Assembly (NCBI GenBank): GCA_963682055.1
Contig: OY821749.1
Span: forward strand, 21,087,631 to 21,151,630
Reading direction: 5' to 3'
DNA from: Primula veris
Lineage: Eukaryota; Streptophyta; Magnoliopsida; Ericales; Primulaceae
Length of the DNA stretch: 64,000 nucleotides
The translations under genes and the position numbers were made by a program. Shown piece after piece: positions 1-10,689 of the stretch. The notes beneath the pieces were generated by a model. The model did not search any database. It had not been told where the DNA came from and saw nothing but the letters and a program-made list of their open reading frames with translations. Numbering within the stretch: the first letter of the stretch is position 1; each line of letters starts with the position of its first letter.

Positions 1-1856
1 CGGCAATGCTCAGTGAGATGGCCGTGATCCTCGTGATATGCGCAGAAGAGCTTGGAATCTCTCTGATTGGGGGGAGAGATGATCGGTTGTGGTCGGGAAT
101 ACCAACTTTCCCTGCATATATCCTTGAGGATATCTTCAGCAGATAGGTTGAAAGTGTATCGTAGCTCGACCGGTCCAAAAGTGTTTCGGTGTTCCCTATC
201 TTGGGGCCGAACTTGTTGAAATGGCTTGGGTGGCATCGGGTAGGTGAGCTAGAGAGGTTTATGTTCGTTGGTTGGTGTTGGGTATGCGATCTGGAGCGGT
301 TTGAGCTCTAATGCTCGTGGTCGCTCTACCCTGCTATGGACCTCGGGCTCTTTGCCCTTTCTGGTCGGTTGGAATGCTTCTCCCTGGTTATTTCTAACTC
401 TTTTGCGACCCACCTGTGCCTCGCGGACCGACTCTCTTCTTGGTAGAGTTCGGTTGAGGAAACGCAGTTCGTCGTTTTTATCGGTGAGGTGGGTACAATA
501 GGCTAGCAGGGAATCAGTGGTCGGGAAGTTTTTGCCTATGAACTTCCTTCTCGCCCAATAGCCATTAGGGATGGAATTGATAAAGTTTTGGATGGCTATA
601 TTATTGGCATATCGTGGAATCTGGTTTGCTACGTCGATAAAACGTATGCAGTAATCATTGAGCCTTTCATTTGGCATCATCGCCATTTTGAGAAGGGTTT
701 CGATACTAACCTTCTTTTTCCGATGAGCAGCGTATCGGGTGGAGTATGCTCTTAGCAATTCTGCTCAGTCTCTAATGGAGCCCCGTGGTAAGTTGTGATA
801 CCATGACGAAGCCTCTTGACCCAAGCTGTTTTTGAAAAATTTGCACATCAGTGCATGGTCATCACTCCACAGTTCCATCTTCGTCTTGTAGTGCCTCAGA
901 TGGTCGATAGGGCAACTCTTCCCATCATAGAGCCTGAATTCGGGGATGACGAATCCCATAGGATTGCGGTACCGCGTGATCTGTTTAGCACACGGGGTTT
1001 CTTGGCATACGTTCCAAGCCTGTTGGAACGCGTCATCCGTGACTTGGTAGGGGGGAGGGTATCCTCCCTGATGTGGTGGTGGGCCATATCCTTCCCCGAT
1101 CCTGTATTCGGGATATCTACTGTCCTTCGTGTTTGTGTGGACACGTTCCATATGAGTGTTCGGATGGACGATAGTTATTGGGACATTGCCCCCTTGGTGG
1201 GAGACTCTTGTATCGGGTCGCCGACCCGCTGCCTCCAGGGCGGCCCTGTAGGCAGAATCTTCCACTTCATGGCGTGGGTCTTTGTCGGGTTGGATAACTG
1301 GCAATAAGATGCCGGCCGCTGTCATGGCCGTCATGCATGCCGCCAGCTGAGCTTGCAGCTGGGCGTAGTTCCTTTCATCGGCTAACGGAACAACGTGTTG
1401 TACCTCCACCGTGGGTGGTGTAATCATCCTCGGAGGATTAGTCGGTAGTCGGGGCGACTGTCCGAGTACATGATCCTCGGGCATGCCAAACTGATGAGCT
1501 TCGTCCGTTTGTAAACGAGCACCGGAGTTGACCGAGGCTGTAGGCAAAGGGACTCTTGAGCTCGGCCCTGCTTGGGACCCGGTTAAGCGTCTTCGTGCAC
1601 GCCTTAATACGGGCATGTCTTGTTCGTCCTCCGAGGACGAAGGGTGTTCGTCGACAATCCCTTCGATGAAATGTCGGGGTGGTTCGACCGGTTGTTCTTG
1701 GTTGACGTAGGAGGTTGTTGGTTGGTTTCCGGATTGGAAAGCTTCATATCTGTCGCGGATAGCGAGTAGATCGTCGAGGTCTTGTTGGCTAATTTGCGTG
1801 TTTTGGTTATTGGTTTCTACTATCTCGGGATGTGTTTTCTCTACATTGGTAACCAT
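1..1856 (-). pseudogene. Ty3-type retrotransposon gag, decayed, runs off the left edge
   Basis: One minus-strand frame starts at 1856 and stays aligned to the window edge, broken only by two in-frame stops: TGA at 765-767 and TAG at 249-251. Gag binds element RNA and builds the particle. The first part is a low-complexity Glu/Gln/Pro-rich leader of about 280 codons. It is followed by a retrotrans_gag-like region with the wording FVIPEFRLYDGKSCPIDHL and SWYHNLPRG, continuing past the first stop with LLRAYSTRY and IPNGYWARRKF. Near the left edge the frame reads FCAYHEDHGHLTEHC, a zinc-knuckle-like motif typical of Ty3 gag. Frame retention with only two nonsense changes points to point-mutation decay rather than rearrangement. 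Protease and pol, if still present, lie to the left of the window. Lineage (Athila/Tat-like) is inferred from the primer site only. Confidence 0.85.
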
Positions 1857-1913
1857 TGTCGCTCGTCTGGCAGAGTATTGGTATTCGAATTCTAAGCTAG
1901 TTGGGAACTAGAT

Positions 1914-1933
1914 GATTCCCGGAGACGGCGCCA
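1914..1933 (-). other. Primer-binding site of the Ty3-type element (tRNA-Asp type)
   Basis: Read on the minus strand this begins TGGCGCCG and continues TCTCCGGGAATC. It matches the 3' end complement of plant tRNA-Asp at about 17 of 20 positions (from memory of the tRNA). It lies two bases inside the LTR end and upstream of gag, where reverse transcription would be primed. Confidence 0.75.
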
Positions 1934-1935
1934 TT

Positions 1936-2388
1936 TGATAAAGCCATAACTTTGGTCGGTCGCGTTAGGCTTTTCAACAATGATATAATGGTAAATCAAC
2001 CGTGAATAAAGGACACTTCCTGATCTTTATTATTGCTCGGATTATTGTCCTTGTTCGGACTATTACATTTGCTCGGATTAGTATTTCGGTTTTACAATTG
2101 TGCTTGATATAACTATTTAATCTCTCGTCTTGATCTTTCTCCCCTTTTATTCGGTGCTCGGCTGTCTTTTCTCGGTTTATTTCTCGAAGTGATATGCTTT
2201 GGTTAGTTTCTCTCTTTTCTTAACTTCTCTCTATATTTTTTGGATATATTTTCTGGTGGTTTTCTAGGAGGGGTAGTCGGCTATTTATAGGCAACTGCGC
2301 CTTCTAGGATATTGACAAATGTCTTCATCCCAGGGATTTTTCAGACATGGGTCCCCATTTGATTGGGCTTGGGCTTTTGGTAGTAACA
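1936..2388 (-). repeat. 5' LTR of the Ty3-type element
   Basis: In element orientation it starts TGTTACTACC at 2388 and ends TTTATCA at 1936, giving a TG...CA LTR of about 453 bp. A TATA-like CCTATAAATAG (minus strand, near 2281-2291) lies about 100 bp inside the start, where a U3 promoter is expected. The primer-binding site follows two bases after the 3' end. The partner LTR and the target duplication partner of the flanking bases at 2389-2393 lie outside the window, so the boundary rests on TG/CA and the primer site only. Confidence 0.75.
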
Positions 2389-3056
2389 CCTCAATTCCTA
2401 TAAAAAGTATGAGATGACCCATTTAAGCGTTGGATACCCATTTATAAAGTGGGTTGATTATTAACCGAATAAAATATTCGGGTCTAGTTTTTATGTTCTA
2501 TCAGTTATAAAATATGTTTTAACCTGACTTTCCGTGGAAAAACATGTCATGTTTTAGTGCAATTAAACTTTTTTGAAAATAAATATTCAGAATACTAGAA
2601 ATTAAGTTGTCTTTTCATCAATATTCATACTCGTAGCAGCTCTAATTATACACCGTGAACGTCCTTATTTTGGGAATAAGTCCATAAGCTAGATACATCA
2701 TATACACGAATAAACTATAATAGTGATGTATGCTGCAAGATTGTGAGAGTTTTTTGTTTTTAGTCCAAGGAATATCCAGAGACTAGACAAAAAAGGCATG
2801 TTGCCTTTGTTAAAAGTTCTTCCCAATTAAGTAATTGAAAGTGGACACTATTGGATAAGCACTAACATGCTGCTATTCATTGATCTATCCTTTTCCTGTT
2901 TTCCAATCATAAAGGGAAGTGGTACTAATCTTCATTTTGGAGGTTTTGCTATGCAAATTTGGGTTTAGTAAATAAATAAATAAAAACTAGATGCAATATT
3001 AATAGTTTAATACTATATTTGCTTCTCGTCGTATACATAAATGGAGGGCATTGATC
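2389..3056. other. Intergenic, nothing recognised
   Basis: AT-rich sequence between the Ty3 LTR and the hAT-like element. I see no coding exon and no clear repeat boundary in it. Confidence 0.5.
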
Positions 3057-3064
3057 ATGTGAGC

Positions 3065-3724
3065 TAGAGATGGACTTTTTGTACTGATTTGTATCAACCG
3101 ATCGATTTTCGAACCGAACCAAACAAGTTGGTACCGAAAGTTCGGTATACCGACTTTTCGATACGGTATAACAGAACCAAACTTTAAAAGTCGGTTCGGT
3201 TTCGGTATCCATTTCGTATGTTTGGTACAATACCGAACCGAACCAAACATTAAAATTATAAAATATATAGAAATGTACACATAGTTATAACTTACAAATA
3301 AATTGTCTTATAGTTTATTTTAATTTTTCTTACGACTTACTTTCCTATTTACGAAGCCAAATACAATAATTTCGTGTTTCTCCATTTTCTTGTCTAATAT
3401 TTTAAAAGAATTCTTATTTATAAGTGTTTACTATTTTAATCAAATTCACAATAAATGTAGCAAATATAAGAATAGTTGTACACATTTTACTTTTTACAAA
3501 CTTTTTTGCTATTTTATTGTTATCAAGAATGATCTTTTAATAATAATAATGTTTCGGTATAAAACGGAAAACCGAACCGTACCAACCGAAAAAATCGGTA
3601 TACCGAACTTTCGGTATACCGACTTTTTCGGTTCGGTTATGGTATAATTTTTTTCATACCAAACAAGTTCGGTTCGGTATTGGTATATGATAAAAAAGTC
3701 GGTACCGTACCGAAACCACCCCTA
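3065..3724. mobile_element. Non-autonomous hAT-like element, copy 1
   Basis: The 660-bp unit starts TAGAGATGG and ends CCACCCCTA, imperfect terminal inverted repeats of the TAGGGGTGG type. The 8-bp direct repeat ATGTGAGC flanks it at 3057-3064 and 3725-3732, which fits hAT insertion. Both ends are rich in short words of the GGTATACCGAAC and CGGTTCGGT kind that can pair with each other; the middle is AT-rich. No transposase frame is present, so it would need an enzyme from elsewhere. A diverged relative lies at 17981-18574. Confidence 0.8.
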
Positions 3725-3732
3725 ATGTGAGC

Positions 3733-4516
3733 TCTATCATTGCTCAACAAAATTATTAAGATATGGGAATATCCTAGGGGTTGAATTGAGTTTTTAATGA
3801 TCATATGAATTATCACTATATGCTCTGAGAATATTCTAGTGTGCATAGTTCACTTCCATAATATTGCATGACTTGTTATAGAAAATTTACTAACAAGATG
3901 GCCACAGTTACCAACAGTTTATGTTACTATATTGTTGTTAAGTTTCAATAACAAGTTGTATAGTGTCAGACAAACCAACTGGTTGTTGCTATCTACAGTT
4001 TTTTTTTCCTAGTGATAGCTACAGTAATTGGAAAGATACGAACCCAATTCATTTGTTAGCGTGTCTTCAAATTTGGTTCCACCTAATTAGCAAAATTTAT
4101 CCAATGAATCTCGAGTCTTAACTCGATCGTTTCAACTTTTTGTAGCAGTGCTATTAATATTTCACTTACAAGGTATCGACTAATGATTAGCTTGAAGCCT
4201 ATTGTTGTTATAAGAATACCATGGGTTTTAATAACGTCTCTGTTATTGAGTTGTTTTCTATAGCATTTGCGTGTCAACTTATTTTTTGCTAATATTATGT
4301 ACTAAAATAATTGTTATGACGTGTTAGAGAGCTCCCACAATGACTATTCCGACAAAAATCAGTAAAAAATATTGTCAAGTAGGAAACATAAACTGCTAAT
4401 CAAGTAGCTGAGCTTATTACTTAATGCTTGAGGTATTTCAAATATATTTTTCAAAACTGATAATCAAGATGGAAATGTAATATATTTAGGTCTCTGAGAG
4501 AAAGATTAAGTAGGTG
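3733..4516. other. Intergenic, nothing recognised
   Basis: AT-rich, no exon-like stretch or clear repeat seen before the plastid-derived fragment. Confidence 0.4.
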
Positions 4517-4757
4517 ACTCAGAAACCGCGGATTCCCCTGCTACATTACAATACCTTGCTCCTTATACAGGAGCAGCCTTAGCTGAATATTTTATGTACC
4601 GCAAACGACATACTTTAATCATTTATGATGATCTCTCCAAGCAAGCCCAAGCTTATCGTCAAATGTCTCTTCTATTACGAAGACCGCCGGGTCGCGAAGC
4701 TTATCCAGGGGATGTTTTTTATTTGCATTCACGCCTTTTAGAAAGAGCCGCTAAAAG
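4517..4757 (+). pseudogene. atpA: Nuclear insertion of a plastid atpA fragment
   Basis: The frame reads [18 protein letters not shown], then [34 protein letters not shown] and SRLLERAAK. These are consecutive residues of the chloroplast ATP synthase CF1 alpha subunit around its nucleotide-binding core. Both ends of the protein are missing and the match stops abruptly after AAK, so this is a fragment without function, not a gene. The wording is nearly unchanged from the plastid protein (one visible difference, K for E in the expected YRERH), so the transfer may be fairly recent. A malic enzyme fragment begins about 40 bp further on. Confidence 0.9.
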
Positions 4758-4800
4758 GTACATCACATATATTTTTCAATACTGATTTTTTATTTATTTG

Positions 4801-5150
4801 GAACAGCGGAAACTCTAGCAGGTCAGATTACGCATGGAAACTTTGATAAGGGTCTTATTTACCCACCATTCACTAATATCAGAAAAATCTCAGCTGAAAT
4901 TGTGACCAGAGTGGTTGCCAAAGCTTACGAACTTGGTGAGTAAATCGATTCTAAACTCTTAGAAACTAGCATTTTCAGATGTAAATGCTTACAGTAAAAT
5001 TTACTCGTTTTCTCAAATAAAATTATTGTGCATAACAGGTGTATCTAAATTGATGGCAGGTTTGGCTACTCGATCTTCTCCCTCAGCCAGAAAATCTAGT
5101 TGCAAATGCTGGGAGTTGTTTGTATACCCCCAGATACCGAAACTACCGTA
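4801..5150 (+). pseudogene. Malic enzyme gene fragment (last two coding exons), frameshifted
   Basis: The first exon piece (4801 to about 4936) encodes [20 protein letters not shown] and [14 protein letters not shown], ending AKAYELG at a GTGAGT donor. The second piece begins after an AG near 5059 and continues with GLATR. Joined across the intron this is the C-terminal part of plant NADP-dependent malic enzyme, which oxidatively decarboxylates malate to pyruvate. After GLATR an extra few bases shift the frame; the expected later words are still readable in another frame. No upstream exons are found here; the fragment follows a plastid atpA piece. Non-functional, probably a captured or filler fragment. 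Confidence 0.8.
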
Positions 5151-6591
5151 TTTCATTAAACGGAATCACTTGTTTTTCATTTTGAAGGACCCACTATATT
5201 GTCGCTTTCAATATTTCCTTCTCTTTTTTCTCAGCCTTTTCAGTTTTTTCACCTCCATTTTGTTCCGACTTATGGGCTCACAAACCAGTGGTTATAAAGT
5301 TCGGGTAGAACATGACCTTATATTGTTACAAGGTATTGGTAGTACGGTGGACTGATTATATTGTTGTCGGAAAAGAAATACACAATCTACGTAAAATGTA
5401 TTGAATTTGATTTGTTCAATAAATTCTTTGGTTATACTTCTTTTTGGGAAGAACTAGTGATCTTTTGTAGCTTTTGAGGAAAAAAAAACCAACTTATTTA
5501 AGTCTGAGAAAAATGTTGGGTTCATATTTCCAGAATAAAAAACTGTTCAGCCAAATGGAATTCAGCTTATTTGCAGAAAATTGTATAAGCTATAATTAAA
5601 ATTTGCAAGCAAACAAGGGTTAATGTTTTCACTTCAACAACATAGCGATAGTTCTAATTAAAGTGATACTACAAAGTAAAATTGAATGTATAAGCGTCTA
5701 ACATCCTTTTGTTTAGAACCAAAAGTTTATTCTAGATAATCTCAACCTTTTAACTAGGACATAATGAAGATTTTAAACAATATTGTTCATTAAAGCAAAA
5801 TCAGAACTACAACGTTTTTACCATAGTTATGTTAAAGATGTAATTGTTTTTAGAGTTTTATCCTTGAAATGAAGCTTTTTAAAGATTTGAATAGAGATTT
5901 GAATGATACATTTTAATTTAGAAGTGCGCATTTAAAAAAGTGATTAAATATTTGTTAAATAAATTGAAGTGGTATTCTAAGTAATAAAACTAAAACAATT
6001 AAAAAACTCGACTGATATTGGCACAACGAAAACGAGAAAATAGTCCTAATTTAAAAACAAATTGATAAATATGTTTGCATAATGTTTCGAATGTTGTTAC
6101 GCGTTTTAGTTATAACTGAAAATCTGTTTCAGTTATAACTGAAGAGTTATTGCAGAATAGTAAATAACACACGACGTTTAATTACGAAGTTCGATGTGCT
6201 CACCACATCTACGTATTTGAGTTATTTCAGTCATGAATTTCTCTCAAAGAATAATATTTTCTCTCTAATATTTTGTGGGTCTCTCTCTCTATTTGCTGTA
6301 TAATCTATGATATAGAGACACAAAATATTAGAGTCTAATTGGTTTTATTAATAGACTTATAAAGAATCATAATCTTAATCAAAATGAGAACTATTTCATT
6401 TTTCTCTCTTTCGTTCTTTGACTAGCATTCTTCTTTTCTCTTCAAATCTTCTAATCCAACAAGAAAATCTCTTCATTCTCTCCAATTTAATCTTTTGAGA
6501 TTACACGAAATATTCTCGACTTGCTGCTCACGTTTGTGGATCTTCTAGAATATTTTTGACTTGATCGCCAAGTAATTTGTTCGCCAGTTTC
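5151..6591. other. Intergenic, AT-rich
   Basis: No gene found. It contains a small hairpin at 6263-6333 and a perfect 14-bp palindrome TCAGTTATAACTGA near 6127-6142. A short open stretch near 5270-5355 was not recognised as any family. Confidence 0.4.
6263..6333. repeat. Short inverted repeat (hairpin)
   Basis: The left arm CTCTAATATTTTGTGG and the right arm CACAAAATATTAGAG are complementary over about 15 bases, extended by GTCTC/GAGAC, with a loop of roughly 30 bases. It may be a MITE remnant; no target duplication was identified. Confidence 0.5.
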
Positions 6592-8077
6592 AGTTATACT
6601 ACAAAATAATGTTTGATTTAGCGAGAGTCAAAAGCTGTCACTGTTGAAAAAACATGTATTAACATGGGTGTTTCCGAATGGTCACAGGACCAACTTCGAG
6701 TCGATATTACATGTGACAACGCTGAGTTGTTAATACCGTACTCAACGTGATTGAGTAGCTCGTGTAACGAGTTTCGTAACGGTATATCGCATGACCTATT
6801 CGGAGAATGGGTGTGAATACTAATCGGCTTCAAAGTTGGGCTCTCGAAAGCTCAATTCTGGAAAATGAAATGGTAAATGGAAAAGCCATTTCGGATTATC
6901 CCATATTAGAAGATTAAGAGTTAATTTTACAATATATATACAATACCAACCCATTTAGTTGCTAAACTAACATGTACACATACATCTAAGAGTATTAGTG
7001 TGTACCACACACGCTCGCTCGTGTTTCGGGTTGCGGGCGCGGGATTTGGGATTTGGGGAATATCTCGGGTCTCGGGTCAAATCCGAAAAGAGAGTTTTGT
7101 ATAAAATACAAAAGCAGCAACTGAAACGCCAGCAATAAATGAGATTAAATTGCAGCAGTTTCAGGAATTAAGTGCTCGGATTCTGGGGGTGTAACTCCCA
7201 GAATTAATTAATCATTATGGTTGCGGTTTCAAGAGAGCCTATAAAAGGCAACCCCTCTTCTCATTTCAGACACAATCAAACACACAACTCACAGCATAAG
7301 CATACATATTAGAGAGAAAGAACCGCACCACCAACAGCTCGACTTGTGGTTCGGTGTCGGTTTCCAGCGAGGCACTCTGAGACAAAAGTTGTACCTTGGG
7401 AACAAAGTCCCGAAACCAGAAACCTTTAAAGGTGGTTCAGGAAATATTGTTTAAGGGAAACTGCCCAGCATTTGTCTTTTTTTTTAATTTCTGTTATTTA
7501 TTTTTCAGTCCTTTTACATTCTGTCCATTTCTTTTCTGTACTGTTTCTTTTCTGTAATTACTTTCCAGTACTGTTTGCATTCTGTAATTTACTTTTCTGT
7601 AATTACTTTCCAGTCCTTTCCTATTCTGTAATTTATATTTCAGTTCTGTAATTTATTTTGTTTACAGAAACAGTCCAGACATTTAGTAATCATACTATTC
7701 TGTATGGCAGTTTCTTTTAATTGTTAAACAGTCCAACAGTTTAGTAATTATACTATTCTGTCTGACAGTTTCAAACAATTATAATTCAGTCCAGCAGTTT
7801 AATAATTTATATTAAATCTGTCTGGAATTTAATTAGTGTAATTTAAATTCTGTACGAGTCAGGAATGGTAATTTATATTCCAATTGTGAGAAATAAAATT
7901 GTTTATTTCCATTGCAGTCTTTTGTTATTTAATTTATTACTTTTCGATATAGTACCAAAACCAACAGTCACAAGCCTGTCACTAATTTAAAAAACTGTCA
8001 CAAAGCCGTCACAAAAACCATCGCTAAATACCGTCACTAATCCTGTCGCTATTTGGGTATTTTTTTTTAGTATAACT
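6592..8077. mobile_element. CACTA-like MITE split by solo LTR A
   Basis: The two outer pieces are 6592-6641 and 7972-8077. The ends are mirror images: AGTTATACTACAAAATAA on the left and TTTTTTTAGTATAACT on the right. The body is made of short words of the GTCAC, CTGTCACTAAT and TAGCGA kind, a composition common in small plant CACTA-derived elements whose ends read CACTACAA. Removing the inserted LTR and one GTCAC copy leaves an element of about 150 bp with no coding potential. The CACTA assignment is from end and body wording; a 3-bp target duplication is not clear. Confidence 0.55.
6642..7966 (+). mobile_element. Solo LTR, family S, copy A
   Basis: Starts TGTTGAAAAAACATG and ends AAAACCAACA; the 5-bp duplication GTCAC flanks it exactly (6637-6641 and 7967-7971). 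Length is 1325 bp. A TATA-like CCTATAAAAGG lies near 7238. Downstream is a region rich in CTGTAATT and CAGTCC words. No internal retroviral coding sequence is next to it, so it is a solo LTR left by recombination between two LTRs. Copies B and C share the ends, the stretch GGTATATCGCATGACCTATT (or a close variant) and the segment ACCACCAACAGCTCGAC. Whether the family is copia or Ty3 cannot be told from an LTR alone. Confidence 0.88.
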
Positions 8078-8874
8078 TAAACTCATGTTTAACCACAACT
8101 TAACAAACGTGTTACGCATTGACCGTTAACATAATAAGAGTTCAATATAAGTTAACTCGATATAACATTGACAATATGATGACAAACAAATATGGTACAA
8201 TAGACTTATACTCTGGATCTAACACAAACAATTCCTTAAAAGTGATTGATTCCCTCTAAACGAGTTTATGTTCTAATCAATAACATTTATTTATATTAAT
8301 TTGTGAATTATATGAAAATAAAATGAAACTGAAAAAAAATCAAACAGTCTTAAATGAGACAAGTACTATTAAAGTAGAAAGTGTCTTATATCAAACTGCG
8401 TACCGAATAAGACAAATATTAATGATAATTTATAATAGTCAAATAATGTCATAATTAATATTAACATTTCTGTTTAACGTGTATCAAAAAAGTAATAATT
8501 TGCAAACGGCTCCCCGGAGATCGGTTCCTCAAACGACTTCACTTAATTACAACCTGATGACATGTCGATATTGCACATTCTTATTTATACTTTAGTACCA
8601 TATGCCTCATTAATTTTATAAATTCTCATCAACAAACCAAAAAAACTAGTCATTCTTGGTTATAGTGGACAACTATTAGTACATTAATTAATACAGTAAA
8701 ATAAGTAAGCAATAAAAAATCCAACAATGGAGTTGAGCAACAGCATAGACAAACCGTGTACAATAATTCTATGTTTTTTTCTCAATAAAATTAAAATAAA
8801 GAAAATATAAAATAAATGCTCCTCCCGCCCATGCACGTACTTCACCTCTCTCTACCCCTTTGACATGTATATAT
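8078..8874. other. Intergenic, nothing recognised
   Basis: AT-rich spacer. No exon-like stretch was seen; the right end leads into the 71-bp tandem repeat. Confidence 0.4.
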
Positions 8875-9091
8875 ACAATATTTACATGCAAAAGATGTTT
8901 CTTAGTCGTAAATGCAATTTTCCTCTCTTTGTAATCTTTGTGTTGACAATATCTAGATGCAATTAATAAATGTATCTTGGTCGTAAGTACGATTTTCCTC
9001 TCTTTGTAATCTTCGGTTTGACAATATCTACATGCAAAAAATGTATCTGAGTCGTAAATGCGATTTTCCTCTCTTTGTAATCTTTGGGTTG
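8875..9091. repeat. Three tandem units of about 71 bp
   Basis: Units start with ACAATAT at 8875, 8946 and 9021. Each contains TCGTAA and the block TTTTCCTCTCTTTGTAATCT. Divergence between units is small, a few substitutions and a short indel. The array ends about 90 bp before a TATA-like sequence upstream of the PAF1-like gene. An open minus-strand frame across the array is a product of the repeat, not a gene. Confidence 0.85.
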
Positions 9092-9180
9092 ACAATCAAT
9101 ACACATTCCTAAAATCTCAATAGTAATTAAGTCCGTTGGAATGACGTACGCGTCATTACGTCAACACGTGTCATCATGTG

Positions 9181-9281
9181 TGTGTATATATATGTATCGA
9201 CGTAACGTCCGAGAGCATACACAAGCTGCATCTCTTTTTTAATCTCTCTCTCTCTGTTTGTTTCAAAGGCTCTTCATAGGT
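9181..9281 (+). promoter_or_regulatory. Probable promoter and 5' UTR exon of the PAF1-like gene
   Basis: A TATATATATGTATC stretch at about 9185 is followed by a pyrimidine-rich leader (TCTCTCTCTCT) and a donor-like TTCATAG|GTACGTAAC at 9281/9282. The coding exon begins behind an acceptor-like CTCCCTCCAG at 10925, three bases before the ATG. This arrangement suggests a 5' UTR exon and a 1.6-kb leader intron. No transcript evidence is available. Confidence 0.35.
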
Positions 9282-9426
9282 ACGTAACATCAAACTGTCA
9301 CTTTTTAGTTAAAATTTTATTTTTATATCAAGTTTTTTTTGTTTTTTTTTTGCTAAGATAGTTAGATTATAGATGTGTTGTGTATATAAGAAGTGCTACA
9401 AATGTTAATTGTATGTTTCTAAAAAT

Positions 9427-10052
9427 CTGAGGCGGAGCCAGGATTTGAGTTCGGGAGGGAGGGATTAAGATAGAAATCACCAATTTTGATTTAATAGTTA
9501 AAATATGAGTATATGGTTAAATTTGGGTAAATACATAACAATATGCATGTTGTTTTAATAGTATTATCTACGTATTTAGGACAACTTTTGGTGTTAATTA
9601 TCATGTTTTATATTTTAAATGATGAAATCTTAAGCCAACTATATGAACTAGACATATAACAGTTTATTATACAAAGGATAAATAACATTTTAATTGATCA
9701 AATAGTCTATACGATAATTGAAAAAAACAAACAAATAAAACCTTATTTTAAAAAAACAATGCACAAACTCTGATTTCCAAAAATTAATAAATTTAGAATC
9801 TTGATCAAAAACAAAAAAAACAATTGTAGATTATCAATGTTTATATAAGGTTAATAAAAGAATCTAAACAAAATTTTGTTTTAGTTAATGCAAACAACAT
9901 GTCTATTCTTCAAAAAGAAAAAAGACATGAAAAAAATGACTATATGTAACCCAGCACCGAGTATCGAACTCGAGCAGGCGGGAACCAAATGACAATTTAC
10001 TTGTTTTAAAAACAGGAGGGGGGCCTCTGGACACATGCTGGCTCCGCCCCTG
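9427..10052. mobile_element. Non-autonomous hAT element in the leader intron
   Basis: The ends are CTGAGGCGGAGCCAG and CTGGCTCCGCCCCTG, inverted repeats of the CAGGGGCGGAGCCAG type. The 8-bp sequence CTAAAAAT is duplicated exactly at 9419-9426 and 10053-10060. Length is 626 bp, AT-rich inside, with no transposase. It sits inside the presumed leader intron of the PAF1-like gene. Confidence 0.88.
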
Positions 10053-10689
10053 CTAAAAATGATGTTTCATTTTTCTTAAAAAGTTTATAGATTTGTGAAT
10101 CAGATTAAATAAAATCATTATTTTTGCATTTGATTTTAAATAATTAACTTGCTTATATCTAAATCATCCGAAGTGTTAATTACATCTTACGTTCTCTTTT
10201 AATTAATTTTATTTTTGTTGAATGCCTGTTTTTCCTGCCATAGAGTGAAAAATGAAGTTTTATTAACCAGATTAACAGATCTGTTTATTACAGTATGTTC
10301 TAAATTATACTCTTGGTTAGGTGTATATCTAGAGCCTAAATGATTGTTTTATGTTTCAAAGAGTTTCTGAAACAAAAACAAGTTGAGAATACAGTTTTTA
10401 TTTTTTTCCATTTCCACTTGTTGAGAATACAGATTATCGGCCATAGATCTATAAACTAAATTCGCTATAAAAGAAAAGTTCATTCGCTTTGAAGATCTCA
10501 AAACCTGCTTTGATGAATATCAAGATTGAATTTATCAGTTACATGTTTGATTAGCATAGGTTTTTCGCAGTAGATATGGTAAATTTGTGTTATGATATTT
10601 CCTGAGGTTTACATAAACTTACTGATTTTCAATGTTACTTTTATTTTCCTTCAATAGTGTTGAGTTCTTGGTAATTTTTCATAGCAGTT

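Noticed and set aside
816..1307. Long plus-strand open frame
   Set aside because: It is antisense to the Ty3 gag frame, which has recognisable gag wording; the plus-strand reading has none.
5026..5355. Open plus-strand frame of 109 codons
   Set aside because: Its first third is the frameshifted malic enzyme exon and the rest is T-rich non-coding sequence.
8769..9095. Open minus-strand frame of 108 codons
   Set aside because: It spans the 71-bp tandem array and repeats the same peptide three times; no family features.
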